From JABDKJ01 sp964609215 (lineage in GTDB: Bacteria; Bacteroidota; Bacteroidia; Flavobacteriales_D; JABDKJ01), in contig CAZSQZ010000008.1 in the NCBI GenBank assembly GCA_964609215.1, positions 108,508 through 172,507 of the forward strand: a DNA stretch of 64,000 bases. Reading direction: 5' to 3'. Positions 9,004 to 17,641 of the stretch are shown piece by piece; the stretch's first letter is position 1, and each line of letters begins with the position of its first letter. Position numbers and translations under genes: made by a program. The notes below the pieces were generated by a model. It saw nothing but the letters and a program-made list of their open reading frames with translations, was not told the DNA's origin and did not search any database.

Positions 9004-9588
9004 ATGAAAAAAATAACAACCTCCCTACTTCTCTTCTTATTCACAATTAGCTCATTTTCCCAAAGCAACTCTGAACATCTCACATTTAAAGGAGTTCCTA
9101 TTGATGGAACTTTAAGTGAGTATGTCATGGAAATGAAAAAAGCAGGATTTACTCTTGTCGAAACTAAAGATGGAATCGCAATTCTAGAAGGTGATTTTGC
9201 TGCTTATAAAGATTGCGCTATTGGCATTGTTACCTTAAAGCAAAAAGATCTAGTAAGTAAAATAACTGTTGTATTTCCAGATCATGACACTTGGTCTTCT
9301 CTTTCCACCAACTATTACAATTTAAAAGAATTGCTCACCGAAAAATATGGAGAACCTGTTGAGAACAAAGAGAAATTCGATACCAGTAGCCAACCTGATG
9401 ATGACTATTCAAAAATGTTTCAAGTTCAATTTAACAACTGCATATATTATACGACTTACGAAACCGAAAATGGAAGCATTCAATTATCAATTGACCATGA
9501 AGGTGTAAGCAATTGTTTTGTGAGACTAACCTACTTCGACAAAACAAACAGCGAAATAATTCGCGCAAAAGCTTTGGATGATCTGTAA
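9004..9588 (+). CDS. Secreted hypothetical protein (signal peptide, FKGVPIDG family)
   Basis: The frame is open from 8845, but the ATG at 9004 gives a textbook signal peptide (MKKITTSLLLFLFTISSFSQ), so the upstream part is a shadow of the preceding gene. The mature part, about 175 residues, starts with LTFKGVPIDGTLSEYV, a pattern I recall from uncharacterised secreted proteins of Bacteroides and relatives. It contains ILEGDFAAYKDC and a VSKITVVFPDHDTW strand-helix segment. No catalytic motif is visible; a periplasmic or outer-membrane-associated role is inferred. Confidence 0.75.
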   Translation: MKKITTSLLLFLFTISSFSQSNSEHLTFKGVPIDGTLSEYVMEMKKAGFTLVETKDGIAILEGDFAAYKDCAIGIVTLKQKDLVSKITVVFPDHDTWSSLSTNYYNLKELLTEKYGEPVENKEKFDTSSQPDDDYSKMFQVQFNNCIYYTTYETENGSIQLSIDHEGVSNCFVRLTYFDKTNSEIIRAKALDDL

Positions 9589-9637
9589 GTAAATTGCAGA
9601 TAAATTATTCGTAATTTAAAGCTATAAATATGAAGAA

Positions 9638-10015
9638 ATGAAACTTCAAGTTTACATTCTATTTTCACTAATCATTTTTTGTAGTCAATGCACACCTAAT
9701 GAGAACAGCTTCAATTGGAGCGCTAATTCTCAAAAAGATGGTTTTACTAAAATGTATTATTCTCATTCAAAAAATTTAAAGTTTGAGGGGCATTTAAAAA
9801 ATAGTTTACCTCATGGTTTTTGCAAATTTTATTATGAAAGTGGAGGCTTAAAATCTGAAGCACATTATGAAATGGGAGAACAAAATGGTTTTTCAAAAAG
9901 CTATTTTGAAAACGGGAAGGTAGAAGCTGAAGGACATTTTAAAAACAATAATAAAACAGGTTACTGGAAATACTATTATAAAAACGGAGAATTAAAAAAT
10001 GAGAAAAACTATTAA
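9638..10015 (+). CDS. YwqK/MORN-like repeat protein
   Basis: A 125-residue protein with a hydrophobic N-terminus and cysteines at 15 and 18 (weak lipobox). It is followed by four short repeats of the type G..K.YY..G.LK.E..Y (FYESGGLKSEAHY, SYFENGKVEAEGHF, YYKNGELKNEKNY). This is the pattern of MORN/YwqK-type antitoxin-like repeats, which form beta-hairpins. In Bacteroidota such proteins are mostly uncharacterised envelope proteins. There is no toxin-like partner gene, so a toxin-antitoxin role is not supported. It ends the 6922-10015 accessory cluster. Confidence 0.75.
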   Translation: MKLQVYILFSLIIFCSQCTPNENSFNWSANSQKDGFTKMYYSHSKNLKFEGHLKNSLPHGFCKFYYESGGLKSEAHYEMGEQNGFSKSYFENGKVEAEGHFKNNNKTGYWKYYYKNGELKNEKNY

Positions 10016-10067
10016 ACCGTTCACTTAGTAGTTGCCTAGAAATGAATTTTTTAAATACTTTCTATCC

Positions 10068-11519
10068 ATGAATAAAAAAGACACACTTACCAATTGCCAT
10101 GCACATATTTTCACCATTGATCATGTGCCCAATAAATTTGGCAAGGGACTTTTACCTTTCCCATTTTACCATATCATCACCATTAAATTTATCAAGTGGT
10201 ACTACACCAATTTAACTGAGCGAGGAAGTAAAAAATATAGGGCTTTTAGACACAATCTAAGAAAGGTAAAGTTCTTCATTTTTCGCGTTTTAAAATTTAC
10301 CATTGTCCTCTGGCCTATTTATAAATTGATTGCAAGCATCCTCAAATGGTTCTTTTCCATTCTTACTAATTTCTTGACCATTGATGCTATCTTCAGTAAG
10401 GAGATGAAATCTCTCTACTACAGATACCTTACTATGGGTAGATACTCTACCAAATACAAAACCCAATCCAAAATCTTTAATTATCTTTTAAAAAACTACC
10501 CTCCAGGTACCAATCATGTCATACTAAGCATGGACATGGATTATATGGAAGCTGGTGAGGCTATTATACCTTATTTGGATCAAATTGAAGACCTAAGAAA
10601 ATTGGGAAGAAAGAAAGTACAGTTAAAACCTTTTGTTTTTGCAGATCCCAGAAGAATTAAAGAAAGTCAATCCAAGCAAGGCATGGATAATTACTTTAAG
10701 TATTTGCGTAAGCATCTTTCTGAAAAATCCTTTTCCGGTATTAAAATGTATCCTGCCTTGGGCTATTATCCCTTTGACAAAGATTTAATTGAACTCTATA
10801 AATTTGCTCAAGAAAAACAGGTTCCAATAATGACGCATTGCATTAAGGGAACTGTATTTTATAGGGGCAAAAAGAAGAAGGAATGGGCTAAACATGAGAT
10901 TCTAAAATATCCATCTAAAGATCAGAAAATGATTCCTATTCCTCTACCTCAAAAAGACAATGCCGAATTCTCTACAAATTTTACACACCCCTTAAATTAT
11001 GAATGCTTACTCAATCCAGAATTGTTATCGGAATACCTTGGCGAACCATGCGATTTAAGTAAACTAAAAATCTGTCTGGCTCATTTTGGGGGCACCGAAG
11101 AATGGGAAAAATATAGGAAAGACGCATGGAACAATTACAATAACAACATCTCTCCTACTTCCAGACAGGAATACCTGAAAAGTCCGTATAAAAACACCTT
11201 GAATCATGGAAGTAAACGAACAATATGGTGGAATGCAAGTTGGTTATCCATTATCTATGACCTTATTGTGAAGTACGATAATGTTTATACCGATATCAGC
11301 TTTATCCTATACAACCAAGAGTTATTTCCTATGTTGAAATATCTACTTAATGATCCTAAAGTAAAGCATCGCATTCTCTTTGGTACCGACTTCTATGTGG
11401 TTTCACAAAAGGGCTTGGACAAAGATTTGTATCAGGGTATTCGAAGTTATTTGGGTGAGGATCTTTTTCGTCTCATTGCTGTTGAAAATCCCAAGCATTA
11501 TTTAGCTACAAGAAAGTAG
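10068..11519 (+). CDS. Amidohydrolase-family metal-dependent hydrolase with hydrophobic insert
   Basis: A TIM-barrel amidohydrolase of the TatD/ACMS-decarboxylase-like class. Evidence is the N-terminal NCHAHIF metal motif, a mid-protein MTHC motif and a C-terminal FGTDFY with the last metal ligand Asp. The frame opens at TTG 10032, but ATG 10068 puts the HxH motif near the N-terminus as usual and gives 483 residues. This is longer than typical relatives (about 300) because of inserts. One insert, about residues 60-95, is strongly hydrophobic and basic (FTIVLWPIYKLIASILKWFF) and could bind the membrane. The substrate is unknown. Confidence 0.75.
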   Translation: MNKKDTLTNCHAHIFTIDHVPNKFGKGLLPFPFYHIITIKFIKWYYTNLTERGSKKYRAFRHNLRKVKFFIFRVLKFTIVLWPIYKLIASILKWFFSILTNFLTIDAIFSKEMKSLYYRYLTMGRYSTKYKTQSKIFNYLLKNYPPGTNHVILSMDMDYMEAGEAIIPYLDQIEDLRKLGRKKVQLKPFVFADPRRIKESQSKQGMDNYFKYLRKHLSEKSFSGIKMYPALGYYPFDKDLIELYKFAQEKQVPIMTHCIKGTVFYRGKKKKEWAKHEILKYPSKDQKMIPIPLPQKDNAEFSTNFTHPLNYECLLNPELLSEYLGEPCDLSKLKICLAHFGGTEEWEKYRKDAWNNYNNNISPTSRQEYLKSPYKNTLNHGSKRTIWWNASWLSIIYDLIVKYDNVYTDISFILYNQELFPMLKYLLNDPKVKHRILFGTDFYVVSQKGLDKDLYQGIRSYLGEDLFRLIAVENPKHYLATRK

Positions 11520-11722
11520 AGGTTGGTCTTTTTAATTTCAGTCTTAAGGGATATTAATCTTTAGCTAGATAACAAGAAAACTGTTTCTCTCTACTTTATT
11601 GAAAAAATTAAGAAGGGTTTTCTCAGAACTGTGCAGCAAGTACAAAGGATTTATCCTGAAAATACTTGTAAATGAATTATAGAAGGGTTTTATTCACAGC
11701 AGCCAATTCTTGAGGTTCTTAA

Positions 11723-12589
11723 ATGAAAAGGAAAATTCTTGACATATTTAGATTGATTTGGAAAATTCCCATTCTCGAAAAGATGTTGGCTTCATGGACT
11801 TTTGACAAAACTACGGATCAATGGATTACCAAGTTTCCTCCGAATTGCTATCAATACTCAAAAAATTCTGTACGCGAAGTTGAAAGGAATGGAGTCAATT
11901 ATATTCTGGATTTATCGGATATGGTGGATTGGCACATCTATTTTGGTTTCAAAGAAATAGCGAGACAGGAATTACTTGGAATGATGAATAAGGGTGACAC
12001 TATCATTGATATTGGGGCCAATGTTGGTGATGTTAGTTTACATGCTGCTAAAATTATTGGGGATAAAGGAAAAGTTCATTCATTTGAGCCAGATCCTAGT
12101 AATTTTCAACGTTTATCCAAAAACCTGAAAAGCAACCATTTTTCCAATATTGTATTGAATAATTTAGGCCTTGGGAACGAGAAAGGCTCTTTTAATCTGG
12201 CTATAGTAAGAGAAGGGAATCAAGGTATGAATAGAATAGTTGCTAGTGATGCAAGCGATATAAATTCTAATCAAATAGACGTGATTACACTGGATTCTTA
12301 TGTTCGAGAAAACGACTTGAAAAAAGTAAATTTGATTAAAATAGATGTAGAAGGGTTTGAAATGAATGTCTTAAAGGGCAGTAAAGAAGTAATAAATGCA
12401 TTTCGACCTTCCTTCTTCATTGAACTGGATGATTCTAATTTAAGAGAACAAGGTTCTTCTGCAAAAGAGTTGGTTGAACTTTTGGAGGGCTATGATTATC
12501 AAATTAGAAATGCGGAAAGTAAAGAACAAATTACTCCAGCATCCAATTTTCAAAATTGCCATTTTGATATTATCGCCTCTCAGCCCTAG
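11723..12589 (+). CDS. FkbM-family SAM-dependent methyltransferase
   Basis: A 288-residue Rossmann methyltransferase. Motif I is TIIDIGANVGDVSLHAA, motif II is VHSFEPDPSNFQRL, and the later FkbM-type NLIKIDVEGFEMNVLKG and FFIELDD follow. FkbM family enzymes methylate sugars, polysaccharides or natural products; the substrate here cannot be told. The 203 bases upstream contain no gene, so it may be a single transcription unit. No glycosyltransferase cluster surrounds it. Confidence 0.9.
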   Translation: MKRKILDIFRLIWKIPILEKMLASWTFDKTTDQWITKFPPNCYQYSKNSVREVERNGVNYILDLSDMVDWHIYFGFKEIARQELLGMMNKGDTIIDIGANVGDVSLHAAKIIGDKGKVHSFEPDPSNFQRLSKNLKSNHFSNIVLNNLGLGNEKGSFNLAIVREGNQGMNRIVASDASDINSNQIDVITLDSYVRENDLKKVNLIKIDVEGFEMNVLKGSKEVINAFRPSFFIELDDSNLREQGSSAKELVELLEGYDYQIRNAESKEQITPASNFQNCHFDIIASQP

Positions 12590-12654
12590 TAAATCTTTTC
12601 ATTGAAATTTCAACAAAGCAATTTTAGATACGCTCTAATCCTTAAATTAGCCCC

Positions 12655-13191
12655 ATGAAAGTCTTTAAATTTAGAGTAGTTCTAGACGGTAAGGAAATTG
12701 TTTTTAGAGATGTGGTCTTAGATCCTAGTTGCTCTCTTGAGGATTTTCATAATACTATTCTAAATAGTTATGCCTTTAGCGGTCAGCAAATGGCTTCTTT
12801 CTACCGCAGCAATGATAATTGGGATAGAGGAGAAGAATTTCCGCTCATGGATATGTTTGAAAAAGAGGGTGAAGGGAAATTGATGAAAGAGACTATTCTA
12901 AGCGAAGTTTTCGAACAGGCTGGCGATAAATTTCTATATATCTATGATTTTCTGAACATGAAAATTTTTATGATTGAAATGATGGGTATTGAAGATTTTG
13001 CTGATGATGCACAATTACCCCAAGTGGTTTCTGAATTTGGTACTCCCCCATCTGAATCGGCAGAGATGGATCTGGCTGAATTTAAATTGGATGAAGACCC
13101 AATGGCGGGAATAGGTGATGATCCTTTTGGAGATGCTGGTGATGATTGGGACATGGAGAGTTTTGAGGATATCGACAATCTGGATATTTAA
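12655..13191 (+). CDS. Plasmid pRiA4b ORF-3-like family protein
   Basis: A 178-residue protein whose first 110 residues match the pRiA4b ORF-3/TnpR-like family pattern: FKFRVVLDGKEIVFRDVVLD, then LEDFHNTILNSYAFSG and FYRSNDNWDRG, ending with LYIYDFL. The C-terminal 55 residues are very acidic (many D and E) and low complexity, as in Bacteroidota members. The function is unknown; the family name comes from plasmid and transposon examples, but no mobile element is seen here. The stop codon overlaps the miaA ATG by one base (TAATG), so the two are coupled. Confidence 0.85.
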   Translation: MKVFKFRVVLDGKEIVFRDVVLDPSCSLEDFHNTILNSYAFSGQQMASFYRSNDNWDRGEEFPLMDMFEKEGEGKLMKETILSEVFEQAGDKFLYIYDFLNMKIFMIEMMGIEDFADDAQLPQVVSEFGTPPSESAEMDLAEFKLDEDPMAGIGDDPFGDAGDDWDMESFEDIDNLDI

Positions 13192-14060
13192 TGCCTGAAT
13201 TAATTGTTATTGCTGGCCCTACTGCATCTGGCAAAACATCTATGGCGATTGATGTTGCTAAGCATTTTAAAACGGAAATAATCTCCGCGGACAGCCGACA
13301 ATTTTATCGTGAAATGGAAATTGGGACAGCTAAACCCAATGCTGCTGAAAGAGCAGAGGTTAAACATTATTTCGTAGACAATTTGAGTATTCATGACGAA
13401 TATTCCGCAGGGCACTTTGAACGAGAGGTTCTCAGCTTTCTGGATGAATATTTTAAGAAAGCCGATAAAATGGTAATGGCTGGTGGATCGGGAATGTTCA
13501 TAGATGCAGTTTGCTATGGCTTTGATTATGTGCCTCGAGACCTTGAGATTCGCAAGTCATTGAATAAGGAACTACAAACCAAAGGCTTGGACAGTTTAGT
13601 TAAGGAACTGAAAGACATAGACCCCGTTCATTATGAAAAAGTTGACCGAGCTAACCCTCAAAGAGTAATCAGGGCCATTGAAGTTTTCCGTTGTTCGAGC
13701 CGTCCATTTTCTTCTTATCATTCCAAGGAAAAAACGAAAAGAGCTTTCGATATTTCATATCATGCCATAGAAATGAATCGAGAGCTTTTATATGAGAGAA
13801 TCAACCAAAGAACAGATATCATGTTAGATGCCGGATGGTTGGATGAGGCAAAAGAGCTCTACCCATTTAAAGACTTGAACGCTTTGAATACTGTAGGTTA
13901 TAAAGATCTTTTTGCATTCATAGAAGGAAAATTTTCTTGGGAAGAATGTGTAGAGGAAATCAAAAAAAATACACGCAGATACGCCAAGAGACAGGAAACC
14001 TGGTTAAAGAGAAATGAGGAGGTTAAATGGGTGAAATCTAAAGCTGAAATATTACGTTAA
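13191..14060 (+). CDS. miaA: tRNA dimethylallyltransferase
   Basis: Transfers dimethylallyl to A37 of tRNAs reading UNN codons. The P-loop GPTASGKT is at residues 9-16, followed by the ISADSRQFYREMEIGTAKP signature with catalytic Asp, then the HYFVD and AGGSGMF segments. The TVGYKDL and RYAKRQETWLKR motifs lie near the C-terminus. The 289-residue length is normal. It is translationally coupled to the upstream pRiA4b-like gene by a one-base overlap and converges on the following minus-strand gene with a 4-base stop overlap. Confidence 0.97.
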   Translation: MPELIVIAGPTASGKTSMAIDVAKHFKTEIISADSRQFYREMEIGTAKPNAAERAEVKHYFVDNLSIHDEYSAGHFEREVLSFLDEYFKKADKMVMAGGSGMFIDAVCYGFDYVPRDLEIRKSLNKELQTKGLDSLVKELKDIDPVHYEKVDRANPQRVIRAIEVFRCSSRPFSSYHSKEKTKRAFDISYHAIEMNRELLYERINQRTDIMLDAGWLDEAKELYPFKDLNALNTVGYKDLFAFIEGKFSWEECVEEIKKNTRRYAKRQETWLKRNEEVKWVKSKAEILR

Positions 14061-14305
14061 CATTCATTCAGAACACGTTTTTCCATTTTTCTTAAACGCG
14101 ATTTATTCTTTCCATCAATTCTCGCTGCAACTGCCCAAATTGCTGCAGGTAACCAACCCAAAATGGTGAGTTGAAGTATTAAGCAAAACAAACCGGCAAG
14201 AATCTTTCCTCTAAGAAAAAAAGAAAGCCAAGGAAGTAATACGGCTATTAAAATCATACTTAAAAATCCGAAAATAATTCCTTGGCTAACATTATTTATG
14301 ACCAA
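14057..14305 (-). CDS. YqaE/PMP3-like small membrane protein
   Basis: Residues about 22-66 resemble the PMP3/YqaE stress-membrane family: LLPWLSFFLRGKI, then LTILGWLPAAIWA, two hydrophobic helices with a short polar turn. A basic tail (KNKSRLRKMEKR) follows. Start is uncertain: TTG 14305 gives 82 residues, while internal ATG 14257 gives 66, closer to the family length of 50-60. In other organisms the family affects membrane potential and salt tolerance. Confidence 0.7.
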   Translation of the reverse strand: MVINNVSQGIIFGFLSMILIAVLLPWLSFFLRGKILAGLFCLILQLTILGWLPAAIWAVAARIDGKNKSRLRKMEKRVLNEC

Positions 14306-14340
14306 GTTAATAATGGCTTGACCAACGGTATCTAAAGCTT

Positions 14341-15288
14341 CTAAAGAATGATTAATCGCTTAGATACTATTCCATAACTTCCTCGAATCTTACATATATA
14401 TATTCCTGTTTCCAGTTGTTCATTTTCTATATTATTCAATCCTTGCGTTAAATTCATAGCGTAAACTTCTCTTCCTTTTAAATCATATATACTTAATTGA
14501 GCTTGTTCCTCAGAGACTATTGAAAATGCATCCTTTGCAGGGTTTGGGTAAATCTGAATGGTATTCAAAGAAATTTCCTCAAGACTTGTTGGTTCAGGAA
14601 GGCTAACAATATTATCAACGCAAAAATAGGCTGGTGTATTCATTCCATAAGCACCATTATCAGAAGAACTTAACGTAAACAAAAGACTATCCGCTAATCC
14701 CAGGCTTTCACAATTTACCTGGCTCCAATCTTCCAAAATAAAGTCCTGAGAATTGTCTGAAAAAGTATAGTCCGCCAACATTAAGGTAACTTCTTCTGAA
14801 CCTAAAGAACCATCTAAATACTTCTGTATTTTCAATTGAAAAAAATCGGGATCATCTCCACTCTCACCACCAAACTTTTTTGCAAATGCATCTCCTTCCA
14901 ACATTGAGAAATAAGGGTAAGCACCATTGCTAATTGAAACAGACTGTACTTCACTCCTTTGATCTAAACGCAAGATACTTCCTGAAAATGCAAAGGTAAC
15001 CGCATAGTTTTCTGAATTGTCTCCAGAGCCTGCTCTTGACGCATATTGATTGCCCAAACCTGGTGTCATATTATCAGTTATGTTTGAAATAGCCCAACCA
15101 GACCAAAACATATACTGTTCATTAAAAGAGTTGAAAACGGATACATTATCGCATTCAAATTCTCCTGTAGGGCTGTTATTATTAAATGATTCTGACGTAA
15201 GTGTGATATTCTCAAAACCACAGTTTATTTGTCCCCAACTCACCTGCGCTAAAAATAACAGCACCGTATATATTCCTATTTTTCTCAT
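14341..15288 (-). CDS. DUF4465 protein with T9SS type A sorting domain, B12-riboswitch operon
   Basis: A 315-residue secreted protein: signal peptide 1-19 (LAQVSWGQ), then a DUF4465-like domain (about 20-230) with NSFNEQYMFWSGWAISN, QYAS and NGAYPYFSMLEGDAF motifs. The C-terminal tail of about 75 residues (IQIYPNPAKDAF, IYDLKGREVY, LETGIYICKI) is a T9SS type A sorting domain. Its ATG overlaps the btuB stop in ATGA, and both lie under a cobalamin riboswitch. Inference: it is a cell-surface partner in corrinoid capture or its handover to the receptor. Ligand binding is not visible in the sequence. Confidence 0.85.
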   Translation of the reverse strand: MRKIGIYTVLLFLAQVSWGQINCGFENITLTSESFNNNSPTGEFECDNVSVFNSFNEQYMFWSGWAISNITDNMTPGLGNQYASRAGSGDNSENYAVTFAFSGSILRLDQRSEVQSVSISNGAYPYFSMLEGDAFAKKFGGESGDDPDFFQLKIQKYLDGSLGSEEVTLMLADYTFSDNSQDFILEDWSQVNCESLGLADSLLFTLSSSDNGAYGMNTPAYFCVDNIVSLPEPTSLEEISLNTIQIYPNPAKDAFSIVSEEQAQLSIYDLKGREVYAMNLTQGLNNIENEQLETGIYICKIRGSYGIVSKRLIIL

Positions 15289-17114
15289 TTCTTAAAAAGA
15301 TTAGCTTTAATATTTAATGTATAATGTCTTCCTGGTAAAGGTCTGCGCTCTACCCTTTCATATCTTGTATTGAATGCATTCCGCATTGCAAATTCTATTT
15401 CTATTGATGTATTTCCTATGTAATTTCTTTTTCCTAAAGCAAGATGAAACAGGGAATAATCGTCAATTTGGTAGAGCACTCCCCTGCTATCTGATCTTAT
15501 TTGGTAGATGCTTTCAATGGAGAACGTTCTCACTCTTAACTCATTTACTATTCCCAAAGCGAACCTTGGAGTATAAAGGATTTGATCTCCTTTTTCTATA
15601 TCCGGTAATTCATGAGCATCTTGAAATTCGGATGAAATGAAAGAAGCTGAAACATCAAGCTTATTATGTGTTTTAGCACTAAAGCGAATAACTGTAGGTA
15701 TTCTCAGATCCATTCCCATAGTTTTCACCTCATTTATATTTTGTGCGGACCATATAAAATTTTGAGGATTAAAATTCCAAAGAATCCAGTTTGTAGTTTC
15801 TCTAAGGTATAGAGATAGCTCAGGTTTGATAAGTGAACGACCCTTTCTTATTGCCTGTTGAATTTTGAGTTCAAATGAGTGTGCATTCTCCGTTTTCAAG
15901 TCACTATTTCCTCCAGGTCTCCAGTAAAGTTCGTTTAAACTTGGCAGACGAAAATTTCTTCCAGCTATAGCTGTAATGCGCAATGTTTTATCCAGTAGAC
16001 AGCTATACTCAAACGAAAAAGAATGGTGTAACTCATCTTCCCATAATGTTCCCCAAATAATGGATGCCTGCGATTTTCTATTTTGCTTTACTAAGCGTAA
16101 ATTATTCTCAAGAAGTTTTCTGCTAATGGTTTCGATATAGTTTTCACTTGATCCCTCTTGCTGGCTAAAAGACAAATTTCCAGAAATGCGTAAGTCTTCC
16201 TTTAGATGGGTTTCGTGTAATAGTCTAGCGTCATATTGCTCAAAATGGTTTAGTGCATCAATTGCGTTAAGTGAATCTATAAAGTGATTATCATCGTTTG
16301 CATAAGCCAGTTGCAAAGCCACATGACCTTTGCGGTATGTATGTGTATACTTCAACTGACTTCTAATGAAATTATCAAATTGATGTGACTGACTGGTATT
16401 TTGAAGTATATGAGGAGGTAATTGGCTATTTCTATCCTGCGTCCAGAAATGCGTCTCAATTTGATCTTTCTTTCCAAGTTGAAAATTTTGGAAAATTAAT
16501 AGCCCCGTATAAGTGAACTTTGCGTGCCTCTGAAATAGGGCTACATCGTCATTGGGTATTCTAAAATTATTGAGTCCAGTTTTTCTAAAAGCCTTTATAC
16601 TTCCAGTATAGGATTTAAAGCTGACATTCGCTTCTCCTTGTATGGTTTTGTGGTTAAAAGACTTTGATCCCAACAGCAGCGAAATACTATTTTCCTTATT
16701 CTCAGATGTGCTTACTATATTCAAATCTCCAGAAATCCCAACATTTGCTTTGTCTTCAGCGGTTGGTGAAATATTGATTTCTTCAAATAGATTAAATGGG
16801 ACAAGCGAGGCATCCAATTGTCCCAGCATTGGACTATTGATAGAGATTCCATTCCACCTGACTGATAGTTGGGAGGAACTTCCACCTCTGTAATTTAGAG
16901 TGCTTAAACTTTCAGGTCCGTTTGTTTTCAAGTTTACCCTTGCATCAAGAGCCGGGTTTTCTGAAATGCTACCAAAAGTCTTGTGCAGGTTATCCAGATT
17001 GTAAAGTGAATCAATCACCTCAACCTCTGCTAAATGTACAGTATCCTTTTGAGCAAATGAACTCAAAGAAAGGCACAGCATTGCAAGCCATATTGTTGCA
17101 TATCTAAAAAACAT
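15285..17114 (-). CDS. btuB: TonB-dependent outer-membrane receptor, probable vitamin B12 transporter
   Basis: A 609-residue receptor from ATG 17114; the frame opens further up, but this start gives the signal peptide MFFRYATIWLAMLCLSLSSF. A plug domain occupies about residues 20-150 (LSTLNYRGGSSSQLSVRWNG, PFNLFEEINI), followed by a 22-strand-type barrel with aromatic strand ends. The cobalamin riboswitch in its leader makes corrinoid uptake the best assignment. It is shorter than many TonB receptors but near BtuB length. The stop overlaps the DUF4465 gene by 4 bases. No btuCDF genes are in the window. Confidence 0.87.
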   Translation of the reverse strand: MFFRYATIWLAMLCLSLSSFAQKDTVHLAEVEVIDSLYNLDNLHKTFGSISENPALDARVNLKTNGPESLSTLNYRGGSSSQLSVRWNGISINSPMLGQLDASLVPFNLFEEINISPTAEDKANVGISGDLNIVSTSENKENSISLLLGSKSFNHKTIQGEANVSFKSYTGSIKAFRKTGLNNFRIPNDDVALFQRHAKFTYTGLLIFQNFQLGKKDQIETHFWTQDRNSQLPPHILQNTSQSHQFDNFIRSQLKYTHTYRKGHVALQLAYANDDNHFIDSLNAIDALNHFEQYDARLLHETHLKEDLRISGNLSFSQQEGSSENYIETISRKLLENNLRLVKQNRKSQASIIWGTLWEDELHHSFSFEYSCLLDKTLRITAIAGRNFRLPSLNELYWRPGGNSDLKTENAHSFELKIQQAIRKGRSLIKPELSLYLRETTNWILWNFNPQNFIWSAQNINEVKTMGMDLRIPTVIRFSAKTHNKLDVSASFISSEFQDAHELPDIEKGDQILYTPRFALGIVNELRVRTFSIESIYQIRSDSRGVLYQIDDYSLFHLALGKRNYIGNTSIEIEFAMRNAFNTRYERVERRPLPGRHYTLNIKANLFKK

Positions 17115-17185
17115 TATGAACCTATCTGATTCTTTTTGTATTACACTCCTCATCACTTATCCCGAGAACAAGGAATTTCAAATGT

Positions 17186-17347
17186 GAATTGGCAGGTCTT
17201 CTGACTTACTCTTTCTTTAAACCTTCCCGCAAATAGCAGTGGTCTGATATTAAAGAATCTCTTCGAGCTTACAGCTGCGGGAACAGTTCTGGATTTTCAC
17301 CAAATTCCCTTTTAAATTTCATTGTGCGCAATGAAATCACCAAATTC
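17186..17347 (-). promoter_or_regulatory. Cobalamin (B12/AdoCbl) riboswitch
   Basis: On the minus strand, conserved elements occur in the right order: GGGAATTTGGTGAAAATCC, CTGTTCCCGCAGCTGTAA, CCACTGC, GCGGGAAGG and the B12 box AGTCAGAAGACCTGCC (17191-17206). P1 can form between GAATTTGG (17347-17340) and CCAATTC (17192-17186). A P2-like hairpin GATTTCATTG/CAATGAAATT precedes the core. Seventy-one bases separate it from the btuB ATG. No intrinsic terminator is obvious there, so control may be translational. Confidence 0.95.
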
Positions 17348-17416
17348 TTTGCAAGTATATTAAAATCAATTGCCAATTGAGAATTATAACACGTTTATAA
17401 AGGCCTCAAGCATCAA

Positions 17417-17638
17417 TTAATCTTCAGCATAACCGAGAACATTTTTAACCCGACCGACCTCTCCGCTTTCCAATTGCACTTTAATTCCATGAGGATGTTG
17501 ACCGGATTTCGTCAGTATTTTCAATACAAAACCATGTGTAAGTTCTCCTGTCCTTTGATGTGCTTTCTGCACAATTTCAACTTCTGCGGCTAGTCTTATA
17601 TTTTTTCTAAATCTACCCGTGAGATTACGCTTGTCCAT
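17417..17638 (-). CDS. ywbE: YwbE family protein
   Basis: A 73-residue protein matching the short YwbE/DUF2196 family: RKNIRLAAEVEIVQKAHQRT, GFVLKILTKSGQHPHGIKV, and the VGRVKNVLG end. The function is unknown; a small basic KOW-like beta fold is plausible. The longer frame to 17656 is rejected because family members begin near MDKRNLTG and because a TATATTTG promoter element lies within that extension, 3 bases before this ATG. Confidence 0.9.
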   Translation of the reverse strand: MDKRNLTGRFRKNIRLAAEVEIVQKAHQRTGELTHGFVLKILTKSGQHPHGIKVQLESGEVGRVKNVLGYAED

Positions 17639-17641
17639 GCA

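Noticed and set aside
9638..10015. YwqK-type antitoxin of a toxin-antitoxin pair
   Set aside because: The repeats match, but the neighbours are envelope proteins and there is no adjacent toxin-like gene.
11612..11690. Two copies of AGAAGGGTTTT upstream of the FkbM gene
   Set aside because: Only 11 bases, two copies, no flanking gene or mobile-element structure; chance repeat in AT-rich DNA.
12655..13191. pRiA4b ORF-3-like gene as evidence of an insertion element or plasmid
   Set aside because: No transposase, inverted repeats or target duplication; it is coupled to miaA in a housekeeping operon.
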